NCBI RefSeq assembly: GCF_035621495.1
Contig: NZ_CP141821.1
Coordinates: forward strand, 896,760 to 960,759
Source of the DNA: Thermococcus sp. SY098
GTDB taxonomy: Archaea > Methanobacteriota_B > Thermococci > Thermococcales > Thermococcaceae
Direction of reading: 5' to 3'
DNA length: 64,000 nt
How positions within the stretch are numbered: the first letter of the stretch is position 1; every line of letters starts with the position of its first letter. Shown here in pieces: positions 16,409-23,964 of this stretch. The position numbers and the translations under genes are program-made. The notes under the pieces are model-generated. The model searched no databases. It was not told where the DNA came from and was given only the letters and a program-made list of their open reading frames with translations.

Positions 16409-17586
16409 CCCCCGAACTCCTCCGCCCACTTTTCATAGCGCTCGATGTCCTTCTTTGTCAGGGGGCTCTTTATCTTCCTGAACGCCTCCTCGAAGTCCCT
16501 CATCTCAAGCGGGCGAGTTCTCAATGAGCGCTTCCTCAGCTCCTCGAACGGAAGCCCAGCAAGCCTGTGGAGGTCTCTGTTCTCCTCACGGATCATGTTC
16601 CATATGGCCTCCTGACACAGGTTCCTGATGTCCCTGCCGGAGTATAGACGCCTCACGCTCTCCTCCGCTATCGCGTCGAGGTCGAGCCTCGAAATATCAA
16701 GCCCCTCAGTGTGTATTCTCACTATTGCCTTGGTCGCCTCTTTGTCCGGCAGGGGCACGTAAATCCTCTTGGGGAAGCGCGAGAGCACCGCCTCATCTAA
16801 ATCCCAGGGTGTGTTTGTGGCGGCAAGCGTGAGGACGAGCTTCTCATCCCCTCCCCCATGGAAGCCCTCAAGCTCCGTGAGGAGCGTCGAGAGCATCCTC
16901 CGGGTGGCTTCGCTGGTGTCGTTTGAACGCCTCGTGGTCAGGGCGTCTATCTCGTCGAGGAACACTATGCTCGGGGCTTTTTCTCTCGCGACCTCGTAGA
17001 GGGCGGAAATTATCTTGCTCGACTCGCCGAAGTACTTGCTCAGGACGTTTGACGCTTTGACGTTGAAGAAGGTGGCGTTTAAGCTCCCGGCGGCGGCCGA
17101 GGCGAGGAGCGTCTTACCCGTTCCGGGAGGCCCAAAGAGGAGTATGCCCCTCCACGGCTGAACCGCGGCGGGTTTTTTGAGGGCCGCTATCACGACCGTC
17201 TCCATCATGAGGAGCTTGACGTCCTCAAGGCCACCTATATCGTCCCACGTCGTCCTGGACTTGGATATAAGCCCCAGCACGTACTCCCTGAACTGGTCTT
17301 CCTCGTCTTTCTCCTGGGCCGTGCTCTTTCCTTCGGCGCCGACAACGGCCTTTCGGCCGTATTCGCCCCTCTCTATCTGCCCAGCTACATCTTCCCACTT
17401 CTTCGCCTTCTTAAGGTAGAGCTCCCCGTTGTAGGGGACGTGCCTGGCCAGCTGTCTGAGTATGGAGGCGCACCGGAGGGCGCTCTTTTTCGCCCTCTCT
17501 ATGTCTCCCGCGGCGACAGCCCTTTCAAACTCCTTCTTGGCCCTCTCGAACTCCGTAAGGAGGGGTCCCGAAAGGTCAACAGGCAT
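16405..17586 (-). CDS. Vps4/katanin-like AAA ATPase with N-terminal MIT-like bundle
   Basis: About 393 residues. Residues about 7-75 form three predicted amphipathic helices (LLTEFERAKKEFERAVAAGD, then ERAKKSALRCASILRQLARH, then ELYLKKAKKWEDVAGQIER) with the length and helix spacing of MIT domains. The AAA module has Walker A GPPGTGKT (152-159), Walker B IVFLDE (207-212) and the second region of homology NTPWDLDEAVLSRFPKRIYV, which is typical of the Vps4/katanin/spastin clade. The C terminus (SPLTKKDIERYEKWAEEFGG) matches the C-terminal helix of Vps4. MIT domains dock ESCRT-III tails and the ATPase disassembles the polymer. It overlaps the kinase gene by 4 nt if started at GTG 17592; ATG 17586 has the better ribosome site. 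Confidence 0.82.
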   Translation of the reverse strand: MPVDLSGPLLTEFERAKKEFERAVAAGDIERAKKSALRCASILRQLARHVPYNGELYLKKAKKWEDVAGQIERGEYGRKAVVGAEGKSTAQEKDEEDQFREYVLGLISKSRTTWDDIGGLEDVKLLMMETVVIAALKKPAAVQPWRGILLFGPPGTGKTLLASAAAGSLNATFFNVKASNVLSKYFGESSKIISALYEVAREKAPSIVFLDEIDALTTRRSNDTSEATRRMLSTLLTELEGFHGGGDEKLVLTLAATNTPWDLDEAVLSRFPKRIYVPLPDKEATKAIVRIHTEGLDISRLDLDAIAEESVRRLYSGRDIRNLCQEAIWNMIREENRDLHRLAGLPFEELRKRSLRTRPLEMRDFEEAFRKIKSPLTKKDIERYEKWAEEFGG

Positions 17587-17588
17587 CC

Positions 17589-19310
17589 TCACACCCCCTC
17601 GAATCCAAGCTTTATCTTGTGGACGATTATCTCGGCCTTCTCGACCAGCTCCTCGGGAACATCGAGGCCGTTCTCAAGGCGGAGCCTGAGCTGCTCCCTT
17701 AAAGCGAGCAGTTCTTCCCTCACCTCTCCCCTCGCGTAGTGAGCCAGGTCGTCGGCGTACTTGAGTGCATTAACAAGGTCGTTGAGCTTCAGGTACAGGA
17801 GGAACAGCTCGCCCGCGTAGTAGGCGCTCCTTGACATGTCGTTGATTGAAACGCTTTTGCTGAGGTTCTCGCGGTAGTTCTTCCCAAGGAACTCGGCCAA
17901 ATCCCTCTGGAGCTCCTCAACCGACTGGTAGCGCTCCTCCTTGTTCTTCGCGAGGCACTTCATCACGACCGGTTCAAGGGGCTTCGCATCGGGGTTCAGC
18001 TGACCCGGCGGCACTGGCTCCTCAAGGGTTATCTTCGACGCCACCTCGACGAAGTCCTCCCCCTCGAAGGGAGGCCTCCCGGTAAGCAGCTCGTAGAGAA
18101 CCGCCCCTATCTGCCAGATGTCAGTCCTCTCATCGGTTCCGCCGAAGCGGGAGCTTATCTGCTCCGGGGCAGCATAGAGCGGTGTGAAGCTGACCGTGTG
18201 GGTCGTCCTGCTCTCCTTGAGGAGCTTGCTGAGCCCCCAGTCGCTCACCTTGGCCCTCCTGCCCTTGAGCAGGATGTTGCTCGGCTTGAGGTCGCGGTGG
18301 ACTACGCCTTTGGAATGGGCGTACTTCAGCCCCTCCGCAACGTCGAAGATTATCCTCGCGGCCTTTTCGGGACTGAGGGGCTTTTCGAGCTTCGCAAGAC
18401 TCGTCTCGCAGTACTCCATCTCAAGATAGGGGAGGGGGAATATGTTGTAGTCGTGGAGCTCGACTATGTTCGGGTGGCTGAGGAGCGACCAGTTCCTTAC
18501 CTCCCTGAGGAATGTCTTGCCCCCCTCCTCCGTCAGACTGAGCGGGACTTTTAGGGCGACAACGCTCCCATCGTGCTTCTCCGCCCGGTAAACCCTCGCA
18601 AAGCCGCCCTCACCGATGGGCTCGACCTTCCTGTACCTCGCGAAGAGCTCCTCCAGCGGGGTGCGGGGAGTGCCGCCGGTAGAGTCCTGTCTATTCCCTG
18701 TGGGAACAGGGACTGGGGCAGGAACGGGGGTTTTGCGTTCTGTCATAGGTCTCTCGATTATTTCGGTTCGCACTTTCACCTTGGCGCTTACCATGCCTGA
18801 GCGAACCAGGACCTTGGCGCTGACCCTGCCCCGTCCCCTCGGAACGGCGGTGACGGTCTGAGAGACGTACTCCCCGGGCCCGACGGCCCTGAAGTACACC
18901 CTCGTGGAGCTGAGGTCGAGGTGCCTGGAGAGGTCGCCGAGGTCTATCTCGACGTTTATGGTGCCCCTGAGCAGGTTCCTAAAGCCAATCCTGAGGGGTA
19001 TCTCCTCCCCAGCGTGGACCTTGGGTGGAAGCTCGATTATCACCGACTTGCGGAGGAGCTCCTTCATGTCCTCCTTCGGTACCGGAGGAACTGGCGGAAC
19101 CGTTTTGGGATACCGCCTCTTGTACCTTCTGGACTTCGAAACGTCCTTGAGCAGGTGTTTTATCAGGTGTCCAAACCACATGACCATCACGATGAATATT
19201 ATAAATCCGGCCGCCCTCCCGAAGATGGCGGATACTATGACTATAAACACGAAGAGCTTGACGAGGCCCTCCAGGATGTCGTCGTCCATGAACCAGTGCC
19301 CCATGTGCAC
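17589..19310 (-). CDS. Membrane-anchored Hanks-type Ser/Thr protein kinase
   Basis: 573 residues. Two hydrophobic helices (about 17-50), a beta-sandwich-like segment (about 88-185, IELPPKVHAGEEIPLRIGF), a Pro-rich linker, a kinase domain (about 228-475) and a helical tail. G-loop GEGGFA (233-238), Lys254, HRDLKPSN (338-345), DWG (357-359, in place of DFG) and APE (381-383) are present, so it should be active. GTG at 19310 is preceded by GGAGGG; ATG at 19304 is the alternative. It opens the second transcription unit and its stop overlaps the AAA gene. Anchoring at the membrane fits control of a membrane-associated polymer. Confidence 0.9.
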   Translation of the reverse strand: MHMGHWFMDDDILEGLVKLFVFIVIVSAIFGRAAGFIIFIVMVMWFGHLIKHLLKDVSKSRRYKRRYPKTVPPVPPVPKEDMKELLRKSVIIELPPKVHAGEEIPLRIGFRNLLRGTINVEIDLGDLSRHLDLSSTRVYFRAVGPGEYVSQTVTAVPRGRGRVSAKVLVRSGMVSAKVKVRTEIIERPMTERKTPVPAPVPVPTGNRQDSTGGTPRTPLEELFARYRKVEPIGEGGFARVYRAEKHDGSVVALKVPLSLTEEGGKTFLREVRNWSLLSHPNIVELHDYNIFPLPYLEMEYCETSLAKLEKPLSPEKAARIIFDVAEGLKYAHSKGVVHRDLKPSNILLKGRRAKVSDWGLSKLLKESRTTHTVSFTPLYAAPEQISSRFGGTDERTDIWQIGAVLYELLTGRPPFEGEDFVEVASKITLEEPVPPGQLNPDAKPLEPVVMKCLAKNKEERYQSVEELQRDLAEFLGKNYRENLSKSVSINDMSRSAYYAGELFLLYLKLNDLVNALKYADDLAHYARGEVREELLALREQLRLRLENGLDVPEELVEKAEIIVHKIKLGFEGV

Positions 19311-19352
19311 GCGTATCCCTCCACTTCCTGGTGAAACAGGCAGATTATGCCA

Positions 19353-19360
19353 TTATTTAA
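19353..19360 (-). promoter_or_regulatory. TATA element of the kinase-AAA-PP2C unit
   Basis: On the minus strand AAAAGAGG (BRE-like) is followed by TTAAATAA, about 45 nt before the kinase start. It shows that the kinase, ATPase, phosphatase and coiled-coil C genes can be transcribed separately from the upstream four genes. Confidence 0.45.
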
Positions 19361-19426
19361 CCTCTTTTGATATCGTTTTGTTCGCTTAAGACAAGTTCAT
19401 GAGGGAGGTTCATGCCGGAGTGGAGG

Positions 19427-20032
19427 TCACTCAGTGACTACCTCCTCCCCCTTATCCTTCTCCCCCGTGACCTTCTCGGCCGCGCTCTCGGGCTCAAGCT
19501 CGCCCTCCTTCACAGCCTGTATCGTCCTCATTATCTCCGCCAGCTCCTCGTCCTCCTCGAACTCGACGCCGGCACCAATGGCCTGGTCTGTGTAGCCGAG
19601 CATGGTGTTGAGGTTCTCGTTGAGGTTCTGGGCGTCGAGCTGCATGCTGACGAGGTTCTTTTCGAGCTCCTCAGGGGACATCTTCCTCAGGAGCTCCCAG
19701 GTCGGTGTGCCCTTCAGTATGGCCTCGTTCTCCTTGATTATCAGCAGGTTCGCCACGAGCATGAGCTGTTTGTTGAGCTGGGCGTGGGTGTTCTGGAGGC
19801 TCTGCTTTTTCCGGTTCAGTGTCTTAATCTTGGTCGCTATGGTGAGCTCCTCGCTTTTGCTCCTCGCTTCCTTTGCCCTCTGGAACAGCGCCGCTATCTG
19901 GGCGTCTATCTCGGCTATCTCGTCCTCTATCTTCCTTATCTGCATGTCGAGCTTGACCTGGTTCTCCCTGAGCTGGTCAATCGGTATGTCCAGGGGGTTC
20001 TTCCTCCCGAAAAACCTTGAAAGGAGGCCCAT
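19427..20032 (-). CDS. ESCRT-III/Snf7-like coiled-coil protein B
   Basis: About 201 residues. It begins MGLLSRFFGRKNPLD, like the amphipathic FGRKK N terminus of Snf7/CHMP4, then a long basic alpha1-alpha2 hairpin (DQLRENQVKLDMQIRKIEDE ... TLNRKKQSLQNTHAQLNKQL), then an acidic C-terminal half with EEDEELAEIM and GELEPESAAEK. The run of basic N-terminal and acidic C-terminal halves in about 200 residues is the ESCRT-III charge layout. ATG at 20032 overlaps the stop of protein A (TGATG). Paralogous to A and more distantly to C. Confidence 0.58.
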   Translation of the reverse strand: MGLLSRFFGRKNPLDIPIDQLRENQVKLDMQIRKIEDEIAEIDAQIAALFQRAKEARSKSEELTIATKIKTLNRKKQSLQNTHAQLNKQLMLVANLLIIKENEAILKGTPTWELLRKMSPEELEKNLVSMQLDAQNLNENLNTMLGYTDQAIGAGVEFEEDEELAEIMRTIQAVKEGELEPESAAEKVTGEKDKGEEVVTE

Positions 20033-20628
20033 CACAGCTCCTCCTCCGTCTCCCTCTCAAGCTTGGGTGAGGCTATCTTCTCCGTCACTTCCTCAACGTC
20101 CGCTTCGCCGGTCTCGACCTTGGCCCAAGCCTCCATGAGCTCCCTCTCGGTCTGGTCCTCCGTTCTCTCAAACTCGGCTATGTCCATCTCGAAGACCCTG
20201 TTCAGGTTCTCGACCATCTCGTCGAACTCCCTGCCGTCGAGGCTCACCTTGACGAGCACGCTTTCCAGCTGCTCGGGCTCAACTTTGGAGAGCTTGTCCC
20301 AGAGGCCTATCTTCCTGAGCTCCTTCTCGTACTTCTTGACGACTATCAGGTTCTTGACGAAGGTGTACTGCTTCTGTGCCGTCGTGAAGTCCCTCAGCCT
20401 GAGCTTCTGCTCCATGTCGAGGCTCTTGATCTCCTGGGCGAGCATCTTCTTCTTGAGCACGTCCGCCCCGATGCCCTCCTGGAAGAGCTGCTTCTTTTTC
20501 TTCTCTATGCGCTCTATCTCCTTCTTCGTCCGCTCAAGCCTGTTTCTCAGCCTTATCTCCTCTTCCTGAAGCTCCCTAAGGGAGAGCTTTTCAATCGGGT
20601 TCTTCCTAAACCTGTCGAGTATTCCCAT
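20032..20628 (-). CDS. ESCRT-III/Snf7-like coiled-coil protein A
   Basis: About 198 residues with the same plan as protein B: MGILDRFRKNPIEKL at the N terminus, a strongly basic helical hairpin (RLRNRLERTKKEIERIEKKK), a second helix with a long LRDFTTAQKQYTFVKNLIVV segment, and an acidic tail (EFERTEDQTERELMEAWAKV). GAGGTGA is 5 nt upstream of ATG 20628; ATG 20634 and GTG 20637 are in frame. It lies 2 nt after the large coiled-coil gene. Likely a co-polymer partner of B. PspA/Vipp1, which shares the superfamily fold, is an alternative reading. Confidence 0.58.
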   Translation of the reverse strand: MGILDRFRKNPIEKLSLRELQEEEIRLRNRLERTKKEIERIEKKKKQLFQEGIGADVLKKKMLAQEIKSLDMEQKLRLRDFTTAQKQYTFVKNLIVVKKYEKELRKIGLWDKLSKVEPEQLESVLVKVSLDGREFDEMVENLNRVFEMDIAEFERTEDQTERELMEAWAKVETGEADVEEVTEKIASPKLERETEEEL

Positions 20629-20638
20629 CACCATCACC

Positions 20639-22462
20639 TCACTTCCGTATCAGCACGAGTCCAAATCCATCTATGTATTTCACCAGGTTGCCCTCACGGG
20701 CGATTTCATAGAACGCCCTCCTCACGTACTCCTCATCACCGCAGTCGAGGCACTCGCTGAGCGGCAGGTAGTCCCTGCCCTCAAGCTTTTTCCTCACGCA
20801 CTCCCTGACCTTCGCGTACATCTCCTCGTCGAGCTCAAGGCGCACCAGGGGGACGAGTGCCTTGGCGTAGCGGTCGTTGGGGTTGTGGATTACCTCGCCG
20901 CTCTCTGTGTCGAGGAGTATCAGCGAGACGTTCTCCGAGTAGAAGTTCCTGTGGAAGTCCTCCGACGAGACGTACCTCCTCACCCTCTCCTCGAAGCCGA
21001 GGGGTGAGGCGATAACGAGGACCGTCCTTGCGTTCTCCTTTGAGTCCCTCGCATCGATGAGGTGCACGTTGACCTCCGCCAGGGTGAGGGGGTCGGTGTC
21101 GAAGCCCAGCTCCGCCAGCCTTTCGACCCTCGTCAGGTAAATCCCCCTGACGAGTATCCTCTCCTTCCTTCCGAGGAGCTTCTTCTCCTTCAGGACTACC
21201 TCAACGTACCTGTTCTCCGGCAGGTTCTTGAGGGACTTCTCGTCAAGCTTTCCCGCAAACCTTGACGTGTCCTCGCCCCTCTTCTCTTCAATCCTCTCAA
21301 CGGAGTAGGTTTTGCCGAGGAGCCGCACTTCACCCGCGAATTTGCTCTTCATCCTGCCCACGAAGTTGAGCTCACCGATCCTCGCTTCGTCCCTGAGCAC
21401 CAGGCGGGAGCCCTTCTCGACCTTGCCCGACATCGTGAGGATTTCTTCTATCTTGCTTTTCAGCAGGCTCTCCTTCTCGGAAAGCTCAAGCTCTCTCTTC
21501 CTCAGCTCCATCTCCTTCTCCCTGAGTTCAAGCTCCCTCCTCCTGAGCCTCTCCTCAAGGAGCCTCGCCTCGCGCAGGGCCTCTTCCTTCGCCTTTGCAA
21601 GCTCCTCCTCCAGCTTTTTCCTCAGCTCCTCGTCCTTAAGCTCCATGAGCCTCCTGGCGAGCTCCTCCTTCTCGCGCTCAAACCTCTCGATCAACTCCTC
21701 CTTCTCCCTGCGGAGCCTCTCTATCTCCTCAATACCCGATGACCTGAGCTCTGTCTCAAGCCTCTCACGCTCCTCCTCGAAGAACTCCACCATCTCGGCT
21801 ATCCTCTTTTTCAGTTCCCTTACCCTGGCCTCGTAGCTCTCCCTGACTGCTTCAACTTCCTCCGTCTTTTCGCGCTCCCACTCCTCCATGAGCGTCCTGA
21901 ACCAGCCGTATTTGCTTGCCTCGTTTATTGCGGCATCGATTTTCTCGCGGTAGCTCTTCCATGTCCTCTTGAGGTAGTAGCGTAGGGGGAGCTTTACCTC
22001 GGGGTCTTCGAGCTGCTCATCTATCCACCTGTCCATGCCGAGGTAGTAGGTCTTTAGGAGCTGGAGGGTCTCCTCGTCCCTGCGGTAGAGCTTTTCAAGG
22101 ATGTCCTCCTTCGTAGTTATCTCAAAGACGTTGTACTTCAGTATCTCATCTATCAGGCCTATCTCGCGTTCCGAGAAGCGCTTTTCCGCAGGTGAAAACT
22201 CCTCCCCCTTCTTCCAGAAGCTCCACGCCAGCACTGCCAGTGCCGCCTCGAACTTCGCCCTGAACGTGCTGTCAAGGTCCTTAAGGAAGTCCCCGCATTC
22301 TCCTTCGAGATAGCGCGAGTATGCCTCCTGAATCCTCTCCCACAGGCTCTTCCGGGTCTCGAAGTCCTCGACGGTAACGTCCCTGCCCTGCCGCAGAACC
22401 CTCTCAGCCGGACGGAGCAGGTTCCTCACGCATTCGGGGTTTCCCTCGTTGAACACTACCAT
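20639..22462 (-). CDS. Long coiled-coil protein with C-terminal winged-helix-like region
   Basis: 607 residues, family not recognised. An N-terminal helical region (about 1-210) is followed by an unbroken Glu/Arg/Lys/Leu-rich coiled coil (about 215-355), a beta-rich region (about 360-540, with RSRLV/GELNFVG and HLIDARDS segments) and a final helical/winged-helix-like block (about 545-607, VRRAFYEIAREGNLVKYIDG). CdvA of crenarchaea also joins a coiled coil to an ESCRT-III-recruiting region, and ESCRT-II binds ESCRT-III through winged helices, so a recruiter role is a reasonable guess. ATG at 22462 is preceded by GAGGTGG. Confidence 0.6.
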   Translation of the reverse strand: MVVFNEGNPECVRNLLRPAERVLRQGRDVTVEDFETRKSLWERIQEAYSRYLEGECGDFLKDLDSTFRAKFEAALAVLAWSFWKKGEEFSPAEKRFSEREIGLIDEILKYNVFEITTKEDILEKLYRRDEETLQLLKTYYLGMDRWIDEQLEDPEVKLPLRYYLKRTWKSYREKIDAAINEASKYGWFRTLMEEWEREKTEEVEAVRESYEARVRELKKRIAEMVEFFEEERERLETELRSSGIEEIERLRREKEELIERFEREKEELARRLMELKDEELRKKLEEELAKAKEEALREARLLEERLRRRELELREKEMELRKRELELSEKESLLKSKIEEILTMSGKVEKGSRLVLRDEARIGELNFVGRMKSKFAGEVRLLGKTYSVERIEEKRGEDTSRFAGKLDEKSLKNLPENRYVEVVLKEKKLLGRKERILVRGIYLTRVERLAELGFDTDPLTLAEVNVHLIDARDSKENARTVLVIASPLGFEERVRRYVSSEDFHRNFYSENVSLILLDTESGEVIHNPNDRYAKALVPLVRLELDEEMYAKVRECVRKKLEGRDYLPLSECLDCGDEEYVRRAFYEIAREGNLVKYIDGFGLVLIRK

Positions 22463-22471
22463 GGTACCACC

Positions 22472-22990
22472 TCACAGCAGGAGGGAGAGCTCCCTCTCCA
22501 GCTTTCTCGCCATGTCCTCAACCGCGGTGCCGTAGCCCTCGATGGCTATGACGACGGCGGTTCCGTTATCCCTCTCTTCAACCAGCACCTCAACCTCCAT
22601 CCTCCCCTTTTTGGTGTACGCTCTGTATCGGGAGACGTTTCCCTCAGAGGAGACGTAGTATGCACCGAATTTTGAGAGGACGTACTTCAGCAGTTTTTGA
22701 ACCACCACTGGCTCTTCCCGGGTCAGATACTCAATCTCCCTCCTCGTTGGGGAGACCCTTGAGCCTATGTCCTCGGGCTCCACGCGGTACACCCTCACCT
22801 TCCCCTCGGTCGGGGGGTCGAGCTTTGAGAGGAGCTCCTCCGCGAAGCCCTCAACGTCGCTGGAGTCTATTATGAAAGATATCCCCCTGACCTTGGAAAT
22901 CCTGGCGCGGTTTGACCACTTGTCCAGCAGGTATTCAACGCGCTTTCGCTCCGCGTCGTTCTCGTAGCCGACTATGAACAGGTGCGGCAT
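22472..22990 (-). CDS. Unknown small protein heading the ESCRT-like operon
   Basis: 172 residues, mixed alpha/beta with no membrane helix. It begins with LFIVGYENDAERKRVEYLLD, a beta-alpha unit, and ends in an amphipathic helix (AVEDMARKLERELSLLL). I do not recognise a family. GGAGGGTGAACCGTC precedes ATG 22990. It is 9 nt before the coiled-coil gene, so it belongs to the first transcription unit. It could be a regulator or an adaptor of the system. Confidence 0.6.
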   Translation of the reverse strand: MPHLFIVGYENDAERKRVEYLLDKWSNRARISKVRGISFIIDSSDVEGFAEELLSKLDPPTEGKVRVYRVEPEDIGSRVSPTRREIEYLTREEPVVVQKLLKYVLSKFGAYYVSSEGNVSRYRAYTKKGRMEVEVLVEERDNGTAVVIAIEGYGTAVEDMARKLERELSLLL

Positions 22991-23042
22991 GACGGTTCAC
23001 CCTCCACTTTCACTCACTTGTTGAGTTGATGGGACTTTGGAG

Positions 23043-23050
23043 TATATAAC
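23043..23050 (-). promoter_or_regulatory. TATA element of the first ESCRT-like unit
   Basis: On the minus strand GTTATATA follows a CCGAAAAT BRE-like stretch and lies about 55 nt before ATG 22990. It is the only good promoter-like element between this operon and the DUF302 gene. Confidence 0.5.
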
Positions 23051-23138
23051 ATTTTCGGCAATTTGGAGAAAAATATAGTATTGCAAAATTTTCCATTCTG
23101 TAAAATACCGGAAAATAGGAGGAATGCACAGGGAAAAA

Positions 23139-23678
23139 TCAAACCCTGTCAACGACGCCCTTCAGTATCTCCTCGACCTCTGAGGCGACCTTCAACAGCT
23201 CGTCGTTCCCGGTTATGCTCATGGCCCGAGTCGGGAGCAGAAGCCCCACGTAGGTCTTTCCGCCCTTCACGTAGACTATCAGGTTGCACGGAAGGAACGA
23301 GCCGCTGTTGATGTCGATGCCTATGAGCTGGCTTGAGAACTTCGGGTTGCAGGCACCGAGGATAACGTAGGGCTCCATGTCAAGGTCGAGCTTCTCCTTG
23401 AAAAGCCGGTCAACCCTGACCTCGCTGAGGACACCGAAGCCCTCCTTCTTCAGCTCTTCCTTGACCCTCGCCACGGTCTCGTCAAAGCCTGTCTCGACCT
23501 CGCGGAGGTAGGAGTACTCCTTCTGCCCTTCCATTCCTTTCATCCCGTGCATGCCGTGGTGGCCCTTGCCCTTACATCCTCCTTTCATTTTTCCTTTGCC
23601 TTTCATTCCCTTCATGCCACCCATTTTCCCGTGGCCCTTCATTCCGCCGTTTTCCATTTCATTCATTTCGCCTTTCAT
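23139..23678 (-). CDS. DUF302 protein with Met/Gly/Lys/His-rich N terminus
   Basis: 179 residues. Residues 1-52 are low complexity (repeated GMKG, GKMKGG, HHGMHGMKGM) and rich in possible Cu/Ag ligands. Residues about 53-179 form a DUF302 domain (VETGFDETVARVKEELKKEG, then VILGACNPKFSSQLI, then LLPTRAMSI). DUF302 proteins are small alpha/beta proteins of unknown function, often near metal or sulfur genes. AGGTGATCC precedes ATG 23678. There are two further DUF302 genes in this window (31116-31493 and 45310-45663), but only this one has the metal-ligand-rich extension. Confidence 0.75.
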   Translation of the reverse strand: MKGEMNEMENGGMKGHGKMGGMKGMKGKGKMKGGCKGKGHHGMHGMKGMEGQKEYSYLREVETGFDETVARVKEELKKEGFGVLSEVRVDRLFKEKLDLDMEPYVILGACNPKFSSQLIGIDINSGSFLPCNLIVYVKGGKTYVGLLLPTRAMSITGNDELLKVASEVEEILKGVVDRV

Positions 23679-23964
23679 TTTGGATCACCTTTTTCTTCAT
23701 TGATACTTACTCTGTTGAAAAGGGTAAAAGGCTTGTCCTTAGCAATTTAGAAATCTTGGATGGCAAAAATTGTCAGAATTAAAGTGATTCCTTAAGCTCC
23801 TTATAAAGTGCATCCAAAAGGAGAACTGTTGTGATTCCGGAAGTGGGCGTTCCACCTACAAAATACTAACCACTCCGTTGAGAGGGACATTTCATGGAGC
23901 TTAGGGAAAACTCACAAGGTCTACAGAATGTTGAGGGGTTGGAAAGGGAAAGATAAGGAAAGCC
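23679..23964. promoter_or_regulatory. Intergenic region with DUF302 promoter
   Basis: 286 nt without a supported gene. At 23732-23749, minus strand, TAAATTG-N6-ACAAG is a degenerate copy of the box shared by the metal genes, about 55 nt before the DUF302 start. The rest, nearer the Zn/Cd ATPase stop at 23965, shows short open frames only and no family similarity I recognise. Confidence 0.4.
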
